Positions 37,519 through 46,836 of a stretch of DNA of 64,000 nucleotides are shown here, in pieces. Position 1 is the stretch's first letter; each line of letters opens with the position of its first letter. The stretch lies in contig WFMF01000137.1 in the NCBI GenBank assembly GCA_011033025.1, positions 186,001 to 250,000 on the forward strand. The letters are read 5' to 3'. This stretch comes from Beroe forskalii (lineage: Eukaryota > Ctenophora > Nuda > Beroida > Beroidae). The notes beneath the pieces were generated by a model that was not told where the DNA came from, did no database searches, and saw only the letters and a program-made list of their open reading frames with translations. The position numbers and the translations under genes are program-made.

Positions 37519-37621
37519 GATATGCGATCCTTCTGTCTTATCATCTGAGAGATGTTACCATTTTTTGCAATTTGGGGAATATGGAGAAAATATTTTTCAT
37601 GAATCTTTATAGTTTTTCCTG
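37519..37621 (+). other. Possible cryptic or decayed alternative exon
   Basis: The acceptor ATTTTCAG is followed by GATATGCG, the same eight bases that open the true RRM2 exon at 37910 after a similar acceptor. Used from the phase-1 donor at 13549 it would read GYAILLSYHLRDVTIFCNLG and stop at 37620-37622. It could be a decayed duplicate of the RRM2 exon or a truncating exon. The match is short, so this is weak. Confidence 0.3.
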
Positions 37622-37909
37622 ATTTCTATAATATAAAGTATGATATCAAATTATTGATATATGTAGTCCGGCGAGATTCTATCATTTTTGTCTGTAACGT
37701 ATTTAACATATTATAACTGTAATATGAAGTTATTTACCGAATACCGAGGGCTTGGGAAAGTTAAAGGCTATAGCTGATGATGTACGATCTTGATTATAAA
37801 TTATAGATTTTTGGCCTTACTTGTCCTCATGGACAACTGTGCGTAGGACGGGTACATACCTAGTATAGTAGTATACAAGTGTATAATTTTCAATATTTGT
37901 TACTTTCAG

Positions 37910-38061
37910 GATATGCGTTTGTTGACTTTTCGGATCACAAGTCAGCTTACGAAGCTCGGAGAGAGTGTGCTACAGGCAACAAGATACTCTTTGGTCGTCA
38001 AATACGGAATGTGGACTGGGCTGAGCAACATAACCATTTCACTGAGGAGGAGATCAATGCA
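37910..38061 (+). CDS. SYNCRIP/hnRNP R-like gene, exon with second half of RRM2
   Basis: The acceptor TACTTTCAG precedes GATATGCGTTTGTTGAC. Joined to the phase-1 end of the earlier exon it reads GYAFVDFSDHKSAYEARREC, the RNP1 strand and following helix of RRM2, then LFGRQIRNVDWAEQ, matching the VxWA(D/E) end of RRM2 in SYNCRIP, hnRNP R and A1CF. It ends EEINA at a strong donor GCA/GTAAGT, phase 0. Length is 152 nt. The alignment of phase and motif order with exon 13299-13549 is the main evidence that the two belong together across 24 kb. Confidence 0.92.
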
Positions 38062-38363
38062 GTAAGTGATGTACAAACACAATACTTAATTTCTATTAGA
38101 AATTATACCCAAATTGGGTCTAGGGACTGAGGAAGCAAACAGGAGTCAGTAAGGAGGTAAATTTACAATTTAGACGTTATCCAACATTCAAGAGGTTGAA
38201 CTTAAAAAGTTAAAATTATCGAAATTTTTGGGACAAAACAAAACTTGGGATTTACAAAAATTATTTTGTAGGTTGGGGTGGGTTGGGTGGTTTCAGGTCG
38301 TTCCACTTTTCAGTATTAACGGCTTTTGTATAAGATCTCCTGTCTGACATTGTACTTCTTCAG

Positions 38364-38552
38364 GTAAAGTCGCTGCATATATCCCCAGTTCCAGAAAGTA
38401 TCACTGAGGAAATGTTAAGGAAGCATTTTGAGCCATTTGGTACAATTGAAAAGGTCGTGAAGATCAAGGAGTTTGCCTTCGTCCATATGGGCACACGAGA
38501 AGAAGCAAACAAGGCAAAAGATAAGGCTGGGAAAACAATTGACGGAATAGAG
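38364..38552 (+). CDS. SYNCRIP/hnRNP R-like gene, RRM3 exon
   Basis: After the acceptor ACTTCTTCAG the exon encodes VKSLHISPVPESITEEMLRK, the RNP2 strand and first helix of RRM3, then FGTIEKVVKIKEFAFVHMGT with the RNP1 motif KEFAFVHM, then EANKAKDKAGKTIDGIE. It is 189 nt and phase 0 to phase 0, with donor GAG/GTAACT. In vertebrate SYNCRIP the equivalent reads VKVLFVRNL... and RDYAFIHF. Here the RNP2 aromatic (F in LFV) is His, so RNA contact by this strand may be weakened. Confidence 0.92.
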
Positions 38553-40531
38553 GTAACTTGCCAGCATGAACATCAGTGGAAACCTCACTGACCTGGAACG
38601 AAAATTTTGTGTGATGCAAATTTTGTGGTCGGCTACTAGTTATTAAAATCGACACTTCATGGCCCATGTGGTAATTTTCATATGATTTCGTTATGATTTT
38701 ATGATTAAAAAAAGTAGAAGGATCGTCAATAAGAGGCTTATTAAAGGCTGAAGCCCCCGTTGTGCCCACAGCACATACTGGATTGGAGAATGGAGGCCAT
38801 ATTATACCCCTCCCAAGCTTGTTTTAGCGACCGTGTAAGTTTGGTTATACCCCTCCCAAGCTTGTTTTAGCGACCGTGTAAGTTTGGTTATACCCCTCCC
38901 AAACTTGTTTTAGCGACCGTGTAAGTTTGGTTATACCCCTCCCAAGCTTGTTTTAGCGACCGTGTAAGTTTGGTTATACCCCTCCCAAGCTTGTTTTAGC
39001 GACCGTGTAAGTTTGGTTATACCCCTCCCAAGCTTGTTTTAGCGACCGTGTAAGTTTGGTTATACCCCTCCCAAGCTTGGTTTAGCGACCGGGTGTAAGT
39101 TTGGTTATACCCCTCCCAAGCTTGTTTTAGCGACCGTGTAAGTTTGGTTATACCCCTCCAAACTTGTTTTAGCGACCGTGTAAGTTTGGTTATACCCCTC
39201 CCAAGCTTGTTTTAGCGACCGTGTAAGTTTGGTTATACCCTCCCAAACTTGTTTTAGCGACCGTGTAAGTTTGGTTATACCTCCCAAACTTGTTTTAGCG
39301 ACCCGTGTAAGTTTGGTTATACCCTTCCCAAGCTTGTTTTAGCGACCGTGTAAGTTTGGTTATACCTTCCCAAGCTTGATTTAGTGACCGTGTAAGTTTG
39401 GTTATACCCTTCCCAAGCTTGTTTTAGCGACCGTGTAAGTTTGGTTATACCCCTCCCAAACTTGTTTTAGCGACCGTGTAAGTTTGGTTATACCCCTCCC
39501 AAACTTGTTTTAGCGACCGTGTAAGTTTGGTTATACCCCTCCCAAACTTGTTTTAGCGACCGTGTAAGTTTGGTTATACCCTCCCAAACTTGTTTTAGCG
39601 ACCGTGTAAGTTTGGTTATACCCCTCCCAAACTTGTTTTAGCGACCGTGTAAGTTTGGTTATACCCCTCCCAAGCTTGTTTTAGCGACCGTGTAAGTTTG
39701 GTTATACCCCTCCCAAGCTTGTTTTAGCGACCGTGTAAGTTTGGTTATACCCCTCCCAAGCTTGTTTTAGCGACCGTGTAAGTTTGGTTATACCCTCCAA
39801 GCTTGTTTCAGCGACCGTGTAAGTTTGGTTATACCCCTCCCAAGCTTGTTTTAGCGACCGTGTAAGTTTGGTTATACCCCTCCCAAGCTTGTTTTAGCGA
39901 CCGTGTAAAATGGTTATACCCCTCCCAAGCTTGTTTTAGCGACCGTGTAAGTTTGGTTATACCTTCCAAAGCTTGTTTTTAGCGACCGTGTACATACCCC
40001 TCCCAAACTTGTTTTAGCGACCGTGTAAGTTTGGTTATACCCCTCCCAAACTTGTTTTAGCGACCGTGTAAGTTTGGTTATACCCCTCCCAAGCTTGTTT
40101 TAGCGACCGTGTAAGTTTGGTTATACGGTCTCCACTGAATAACAGTGCAAAAAAGCTTAAAATGAAATTTGATTTTATAAAGGAGCACTCAAAAATCTAC
40201 TTAAAGCGTTGAATCGGAAAGAATATTGTTGTTTGGCCGTAGAATAGTCGGTCCCAGCTGTTTCCGGTCGGGGTATAATCCGGTTCCATGATCTCAGCTG
40301 TGACCGTATACCTACGATAATGAACTCGGCACGCCTCGTCCATTATCCAACTTACACAGTCTCGGCTGTCGCCTCGACCATGTAAGTTGCGGTATACGGT
40401 CACCACTTCGACATGTAACCGCTTATTATGTGTAAGTCTGTATTCATCTATGATAACTTAAAAACTTACTCTCGATAATTTCAATGTTAAATTTCGTAGT
40501 GCAATGACAGTTATCGAGTAACACACTTCAG
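38553..40531 (+). other. Intron between RRM3 exon and tail exon
   Basis: The donor is GTAACT at 38553 and the acceptor ACACACTTCAG ends at 40531. It contains a 43-bp minisatellite over most of its length, then unassigned text at 40126-40500. Confidence 0.85.
38796..40125 (+). repeat. 43-bp minisatellite, about 31 copies
   Basis: The unit contains TATACCCCTCCCAAGCTTG, TTTTAGCGACCGTG and TAAGTTTGGT. Variation is mainly AAGCTTG versus AAACTTG, with small indels in the C run. It lies wholly in the intron between the RRM3 and tail exons, so it changes intron length only. Confidence 0.92.
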
Positions 40532-40758
40532 GTAGAGATATCCTTCGCCAAGCCACAGCCTAACAAAAAACGGAAGAGCATGAGAGGGGGGAGAGGTGGA
40601 CATAGGGGGCGTGGCCGAGGTGGATACCAATCCAAGTACCAAGGTTTCTACGGAGGAGGGGACTTTGATGGCTATGACTACGGCTTTGAAATGTACGGAA
40701 GTTGCTACGGAGAGCCCGATTACTATCAAAACACCTATTACCAGAGTTCCCCTGCAAG
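40532..40758 (+). CDS. SYNCRIP/hnRNP R-like gene, basic RG- and Tyr-rich tail exon
   Basis: This reads VEISFAKPQPNKKRKSMRGG, completing RRM3 (VEISFAKP matches IEIVFAKP) and giving a basic KKRK stretch, a likely nuclear signal. Next come RGGHRGRGRGGYQSKYQGF, a short RGG region, and a Tyr/Gly/Asp-rich part (GDFDGYDYGFEMYG, DYYQNTYYQSSPA). Vertebrate SYNCRIP has the same order of RG-rich and YDYY-rich segments. The exon is 227 nt and ends AG/GTACTG in phase 2, so the next exon must supply one base. The micro-exons at 40922 onward begin with A, giving AGA (Arg). If this intron is retained, the frame ends ARY-stop at 40763-40765. Confidence 0.92.
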
Positions 40759-40921
40759 GTACTGATGATTTGATAATTGATATTACACTTACGTAGACCT
40801 ATAGTCTTCAATCGTTGATTTGTACATCTACTGTTTACCTGTTCCTACTACTAAAAGGGGGATGGGCATGCGAGTGATCCAGCCTGTTTCTCTTCATTAA
40901 CCTATACGACTATCATTTCAG
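40759..40921 (+). other. Intron leading into the micro-exon array
   Basis: 163 nt, from GTACTG to TATCATTTCAG. Its last 39-40 bases (TTCTCTTCATTAACC...TTTCAG) match the repeated mini-introns, so this is the parental copy of the repeated acceptor region. Confidence 0.8.
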
Positions 40922-41822
40922 AGGAGGAGGTAGGGGTGGTTCTGGGTAACTTCTCTTCATTAACCTATACGACTATCATTTCAGAGGAGGAGGTAGGGGT
41001 GGTTCTGGGTAACTTCTCTTCATTAACCTATACGACTATCATTTCAGAGGAGGAGGTAGGGGTGGTTCTGGGTAACTTCTCTTCATTAACCTATACGACT
41101 ATCATTTCAGAGGAGGAGGTAGGGGTGGTTCTGGGTAACTTCTCTTCATTAACCTATACGACTATCATTTCAGAGGAGGAGGTAGGGGTGGTTCTGGGTA
41201 ACTTCTCTTCATTAACCTATACGACTATCATTTCAGAGGAGGAGGTAGGGGTGGTTCTGGGTAACTTCTCTTCATTAACCTATACGACTATCATTTCAGA
41301 GGAGGAGGTAGGGGTGGTTCTGGGTAACTTCTCTTCATTAACCTATACGACTATCATTTCAGAGGAGGAGGTAGGGGTGGTTCTGGGTAACTTCATTAAC
41401 CTATACGACTATCATTTCAGAGGAGGAGGTAGGGGTGGTTCTGGGTAACTTCTCTTCATTAACCTATACGACTATCATTTCAGAGGAGGAGGTAGGGGTG
41501 GTTCTGGGTAACTTCTCTTCATTAACCTATACGACTATCATTTCAGAGGAGGAGGTAGGGGTGGTTCTGGGTAACTTCTCTTCATTAACCTATACGACTA
41601 TCATTTCAGAGGAGGAGGTAGGGGTGGTTCTGGGTAACTTCTCTTCATTAACCTATACGACTATCATTTCAGAGGAGGAGGTAGGGGTGGTTCTGGGTAA
41701 CTTCTCTTCATTAACCTATACGACTATCATTTCAGAGGAGGAGGTAGGGGTGGTTCTGGGTAATTTTGGTGTATTAACCTATACGACTATCATTTCAGAG
41801 GAGGAGGTAGGGGTGGTTCTGG
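40922..41822 (+). CDS. Micro-exon array, first block: 15 copies of a 24-nt RGG-encoding exon
   Basis: The 63-bp unit is a 24-nt exon candidate (AGGAGGAGG, TAGGGGTGG, TTCTGG) plus a 39-nt intron candidate from GTAACT through CATTAACC (a plausible branch site) to ATCATTTCAG. The exon runs 40922-40945 in the first unit. From phase 2 it reads (AG)A-GGA-GGA-GGT-AGG-GGT-GGT-TCT-GG and leaves phase 2, so each further copy adds GGGGRGGS. The intron after the eighth exon is 34 nt (5 nt lost). The 15th exon (41799-41822) has a normal acceptor but GGCTTT in place of a donor. RGG boxes bind RNA and are targets of arginine methylation in this protein class. An alternative reading is a transcribed but unspliced minisatellite; that is disfavoured by the phase fit at both ends. 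Confidence 0.75.
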
Positions 41823-42923
41823 GGCTTTAACTTCTTATACGACTATCATTTCTCAAATGGTACCTTTCAGGGTTTTTGTTAACCTATACGATTTTTTCAG
41901 AGGAGGAGGTAAAATGGTTCCATTTTTAACCTATACGACTATCATTTTAGAGAGGAGGAGGTTTGGGTGGTTTTGGTAACATTTTTCTTTATAATTTTTG
42001 GGTATACGAAATATCATTTCAGAGGAGGAGGTTCAGGTGGTTTTGGGTACCTATTTGACTTCATTTCAAGGAGGAACCCTTCTGAAATATCCATTTTTGC
42101 TCCTGATTTTTTCAGAGGAGGAGGTAAAATTGGTACCATTTTTGGTCGTGATTTTCACCATTTCAAATAGTACCATACGACTATTTTTGCATTTTTAGAG
42201 GAGGAGGTAGGGTTCAGTTTTGGTACCATTTTTGTTTAACTATTTTCAGAGGAGGATTTATGGGTGGTTCTGGGTTTTTGTTTCTGATTTTTTATACGAC
42301 TATCTTTTCAGAGGAGGATTTAGGGGTGGTTTTGGGTTCGAAATTTTCCATTTTGTTACGACTTTTCCATTTCAAAATGTAGGTATTTTTGTCAATTTAT
42401 TAACCTATACGACTATCATTTTCAGAGGTTTTGGTTTTGGAATTGGTTCCATTTTGTTTCCACGACTATCCATTTTTGAGGAGGATTTTTGGAACATTTA
42501 TGAAATGGTACCATTTTTTAACCTGATTTTCTATCATTTTCAAATGAGTAGGTTTTGTTTCTGATTTTTCACTTTCAAATTAACCTTTTGTTCCTGACTT
42601 TCATTTCAAAATGGGAGGTAGGGGGTGGTTTTGGGGTTCCATTTTTCTTTCATTAACCTATACGACTTTCATTTCAGAGGAACTTTTATGAAATGGTGGT
42701 TTTTTGTTTCTAATTTTCAGCATCTTTTCAAATGGTACCTTTTTGTTTCTTCATTTTGGTGCTTTTATGAATCTTACTAGAATAATTTTGCCGTCGATAG
42801 GGGTTTAATTTTGGGGGTTAAATTTTTGCTCTCGATAGGGGTTTAATTTTCATTAAGGTTTAATTTCAACCCCTGGGTGGATATAACAAATTTCAATAGG
42901 GGGCTTAATTTGGGGTTTTTCAG
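41823..42923 (+). repeat. Garbled, T-rich interval with decayed micro-exon units
   Basis: Pieces of the 63-bp unit recur in broken form: acceptor-plus-AGGAGG starts at about 41901, 41951, 42023, 42116, 42199, 42250, 42312 and 42426, mixed with TTTT runs and words such as CAAATGGTACC. Only 42023-42046 keeps acceptor, 24 nt and a donor (GTACCT), encoding GGGSGGF in the array's phase. The edges to clean units are abrupt. It may be real decay or a consensus failure inside an array too uniform to assemble. Confidence 0.6.
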
Positions 42924-45900
42924 AGGAGGAGGTAAAGGTGGTTCTGGGTAACTTCTCTTCATTAACCTATACGACTATCATTTCAGAGGAGGAGGTAGGG
43001 GTGGTTCTGGGTAACTTCTCTTCATTAACCTATACGACTATCATTTCAGAGGAGGAGGTAGGGGTGGTTCTGGGTAACTTCTCTTCATTAACCTATACGA
43101 CTATCATTTCAGAGGAGGAGGTAGGGGTGGTTCTGGGTAACTTCTCTTCATTAACCTATACGACTATCATTTCAGAGGAGGAGGTAGGGGTGGTTCTGGG
43201 CAACTTCTCTTCATTAACCTATACGACTATCATTTCAGAGGAGGAGGTAGGGGTGGTTCTGGGTAACTTCTCTTCATTAACCTATACGACTATCATTTCA
43301 GAGGAGGAGGTAGGGGTGGTTCTGGGTAACTTCTCTTCATTAACCTATACGACTATCATTTCAGAGGAGGAGGTAGGGGTGGTTCTGGGTAACTTCTCTT
43401 CATTAATCTATACGACTATCATTTCAGAGGAGGAGGTAGGGGTGGTTCTGGGTAACTTCTCTTCATTAACCTATACGACTATCATTTCAGAGGAGGAGGT
43501 AGGGGTGGTTCTGGGTAAATTCTCTTCATTAACCTATACGACTATCATTTCAGAGGAGGAGGTAGGGGTGGTTCTGGGTAACTTCTCTTCATTAACCTAT
43601 ACGACTATCATTTCAGAGGAGGAGGTAGGGGTGGTTCTGGGTAACTTCTCTTCATTAACCTATACGACTATCATTTCAGAGGAGGAGGTAGGGGTGGTTC
43701 TGGGTAACTTCTCTTCATTAACCTATACGACTATCATTTCAGAGGAGGAGGTAGGGGTGGTTCTGGGTAACTTCTCTTCATTAACCTATACGACTATCAT
43801 TTCAGAGGAGGAGGTAGGGGTGGTTCTGGGTAACTTCTCTTCATTAACCTATACGACTATCATTTCAGAGGAGGAGGTAGGGGTGGTTCTGGGTAACTTC
43901 TCTTCATTAACCTATACGACTATCATTTCAGAGGAGGAGGTAGGGGTGGTTCTGGGTAACTTCTCTTCATTAACCTATACGACTATCATTTCAGAGGAGG
44001 AGGTAGGGGTGGTTCTGGGTAACTTCTCTTCATTAACCTATACGACTATCATTTCAGAGGAGGAGGTAGGGGTGGTTCTGGGTAACTTCTCTTCATTAAC
44101 CTATACGACTATCATTTCAGAGGAGGAGGTAGGGGTGGTTCTGGGTAACTTCTCTTCATTAACCTATACGACTATCATTTCAGAGGAGGAGGTAGGGGTG
44201 GTTCTGGGTAACTTCTCTTCATTAACCTATACGACTATCATTTCAGAGGAGGAGGTAGGGGTGGTTCTGGGTAACTTCTCTTCATTAACCTATACGACTA
44301 TCATTTCAGAGGAGGAGGTAGGGGTGGTTCTGGGTAACTTCTCTTCATTAACCTATACGACTATCATTTCAGAGGAGGAGGTAGGGGTGGTTCTGGGTAA
44401 TTTTCTTCATTAACCTATACGACTATCATTTCAGAGGAGGAGGTAGGGGTGGTTCTGGGTAACTTCTCTTCATTAACCTATACGACTATCATTTCAGAGG
44501 AGGAGGTAGGGGTGGTTCTGGGTAACTTCTCTTCATTAACCTATACGACTATCATTTCAGAGGAGGAGGTAGGGGTGGTTCTGGGTAACTTCTCTTCATT
44601 AACCTATACGACTATCATTTCAGAGGAGGAGGTAGGGGTGGTTCTGGGTAACTTCTCTTCATTAACCTATACGACTATCATTTCAGAGGAGGAGGTAGGG
44701 GTGGTTCTGGGTAACTTCTCTTCATTAACCTATACGACTATCATTTCAGAGGAGGAGGTAGGGGTGGTTCTGGGTAACTTCTCTTCATTAACCTATACGA
44801 CTATCATTTCAGAGGAGGAGGTAGGGGTGGTTCTGGGTAACTTCTCTTCATTAACCTATACGACTATCATTTCAGAGGAGGAGGTAGGGGTGGTTCTGGG
44901 TAACTTCTCTTCATTAACCTATACGACTATCATTTCAGAGGAGGAGGTAGGGGTGGTTCTGGGTAACTTCTCTTCATTAACCTATACGACTATCATTTCA
45001 GAGGAGGAGGTAGGGGTGGTTCTGGGTAACTTCTCTTCATTAACCTATACGACTATCATTTCAGAGGAGGAGGTAGGGGTGGTTCTGGGTAACTTCTCTT
45101 CATTAACCTATACGACTATCATTTCAGAGGAGGAGGTAGGGGTGGTTCTGGGTAACTTCTCTTCATTAACCTATACGACTATCATTTCAGAGGAGGAGGT
45201 AGGGGTGGTTCTGGGTAACTTCTCTTCATTAACCTATACGACTATCATTTCAGAGGAGGAGGTAGGGGTGGTTCTGGGTAACTTCTCTTCATTAACCTAT
45301 ACGACTATCATTTCAGAGGAGGAGGTAGGGGTGGTTCTGGGTAACTTCTCTTCATTAACCTATACGACTATCATTTCAGAGGAGGTAGGGGTGGTTCTGG
45401 GTAACTTCTCTTCATTAACCTATACGACTATCATTTCAGAGGAGGAGGTAGGGGTGGTTCTGGGTAACTTCTCTTCATTAACCTATACGACTATCATTTC
45501 AGAGGAGGAGGTAGGGGTGGTTCTGGGTAACTTCTCTTCATTAACCTATACGACTATCATTTCAGAGGAGGAGGTAGGGTGGTTCTGGGTAACTTCTCTT
45601 CATTAACCTATACGACTATCATTTCAGAGGAGGAGGTAGGGGTGGTTCTGGGTAACTTCTCTTCATTAACCTATACGACTATCATTTCAGAGGAGGAGGT
45701 AGGGGTGGTTCTGGGTAACTTCTCTTCATTAACCTATACGACTATCATTTCAGAGGAGGAGGTAGGGGTGGTTCTGGGTAACTTCTCTTCATTAACCTAT
45801 ACGACTATCATTTCAGAGGAGGAGGTAGGGGTGGTTCTGGGTAACTTCTCTTCATTAACCTATACGACTATCATTTCAGAGGAGGAGGTAGGGGTGGTTC

Positions 45901-46387
45901 TGGGTAACTTCTCTTCATTAACCTATACGACTATCATTTCAGAGGAGGAGGTTAGGGGTGGTTCTGGGTAAACTTCTCTTCATTAACCTATACGACTATC
46001 ATTTCAGAGGAGGAGGTAGGGGTGGTTCTGGGTAAACTTCTCTTCATTAACCTATACGACTATCATTTCAGAGGGAGGAGGTAGGGGTGGTTCTGGGTAA
46101 CTTCTCTTCATTAACCTATACGACTATCATTTCAGAGGAGGAGGTAGGGGTGGTTCTGGGTAACTTCTCTTCATTAACCTATACGACTATCATTTCAGAG
46201 GAGGAGGTAGGGGTGGTTCTGGGTAACTTCTCTTCATTAACCTATACGACTATCATTTCAGAGGAGGAGGTAGGGGTGGTTCTGGGTAACTTCTCTTCAT
46301 TAACCTATACGACTATCATTTCAGAGGAGGAGGTAGGGGTGGTTCTGGGTAACTTCTCTTCATTAACCTATACGACTATCATTTCAG
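42924..46387 (+). CDS. Micro-exon array, second block: 55 copies of the 24-nt exon
   Basis: The first exon is 42924-42947 (one substitution, Arg to Lys: GGGKGGS). Later exons follow at 63-bp steps (43176, 44373, 45503 and so on) to the last at 46325-46348, whose intron leads straight into the terminal exon at 46388. Most units are identical. Exceptions seen: a GC donor at 43200, a 38-nt intron after 44373, a 21-nt exon at 45380 (one Gly fewer), a 23-nt exon at 45566, 25-nt exons at 45943 and 46072, and 40-nt introns after 45943 and 46008. Full inclusion of this block would add about 440 residues. The long frame EEEVGVVLGNFSS... visible on this strand exists only because 63 is a multiple of three; it is not in the phase set by the flanking exons. 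Confidence 0.75.
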
Positions 46388-46475
46388 AGGAAGTGGACAG
46401 ACCCCAGTGTTGCAGATCAGGTTGGGGGCAACTCCGGCGAAAACTGGTGGTAAATTCTACTCACAGAGTCCTTAA
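46388..46475 (+). CDS. SYNCRIP/hnRNP R-like gene, terminal coding exon
   Basis: The acceptor is the same ATCATTTCAG as in the array, and the exon starts AGGAAGTGGACAG, so its first bases are a diverged micro-exon start. Entered in phase 2 it reads G-GSGQTPVLQIRLGATPAKTG and GKFYSQSP, then TAA at 46473-46475. The open frame in exactly the phase carried by the 24-nt exons, followed by a stop, is strong support that the array lies inside the coding region. I do not recognise the terminal peptide. No AATAAA signal was found in the next 300 bases. Confidence 0.78.
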
Positions 46476-46836
46476 TCAACTAATCAGGAATTTCAGATAT
46501 CGATGCTGAGAGCAAGAAAATTTTAGACAATGAACATTATTATTTACATCTGTTATTTCATTGTTATTTGATCACTGAGGTGAATTTTTTAATCATTAAC
46601 TGCACAGTGGTACTTGAATTCTTATAGGTAACCAACAGTGTCCTGAATAATGATGCAGCTGCTCAATGTTACTGAACTTGCTCAATATTAATACTTAGGG
46701 ATCGTTCCAAATGATTACGTTACATGTTATTGTAAACTTGATTACGAGGGGGAGGGGAAATCGTCCAAAAATTGATTATATTTTGTTTTCCTGATTTGGC
46801 CAAATAGTGGCATATTTGACACTTTTTAAAAACTCT
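46476..46836. other. Presumed 3' UTR and downstream sequence
   Basis: AT-rich, without a recognisable gene. I saw no canonical polyadenylation hexamer. Confidence 0.4.

Larger units (their letters stand above)
13550..37909 (+). other. 24-kb intron of the RRM gene, filled with mobile elements
   Basis: The donor GTTTGT at 13550 and the acceptor TACTTTCAG ending at 37909 delimit this intron, and the flanking exons join in phase (phase 1, Gly) within RRM2. It holds a TIR composite (13614-18822), a satellite-bearing TIR element (21191-24990), a minus-strand ORF of unknown kind (27526-28340), local duplications, a foldback element (34259-36946) and a possible cryptic exon (37519-37621). Its length is unusual beside the other introns of this gene (about 0.3, 2.0 and 0.16 kb). 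Confidence 0.75.

Noticed and set aside
38796-40125. CRISPR-like array
   Set aside because: The unit is repeated in full with no unique spacers and lies in a eukaryotic intron; it is a minisatellite.
42938-44413. Long open frame of 491 residues with EEEVGVVLGNFSS repeats, and similar frames at 40936, 44449, 45579 and 46087
   Set aside because: The 63-bp unit is a multiple of three, so one frame without a stop stays open by arithmetic. It runs through consensus acceptor and donor sites and is out of phase with the exons on both sides.
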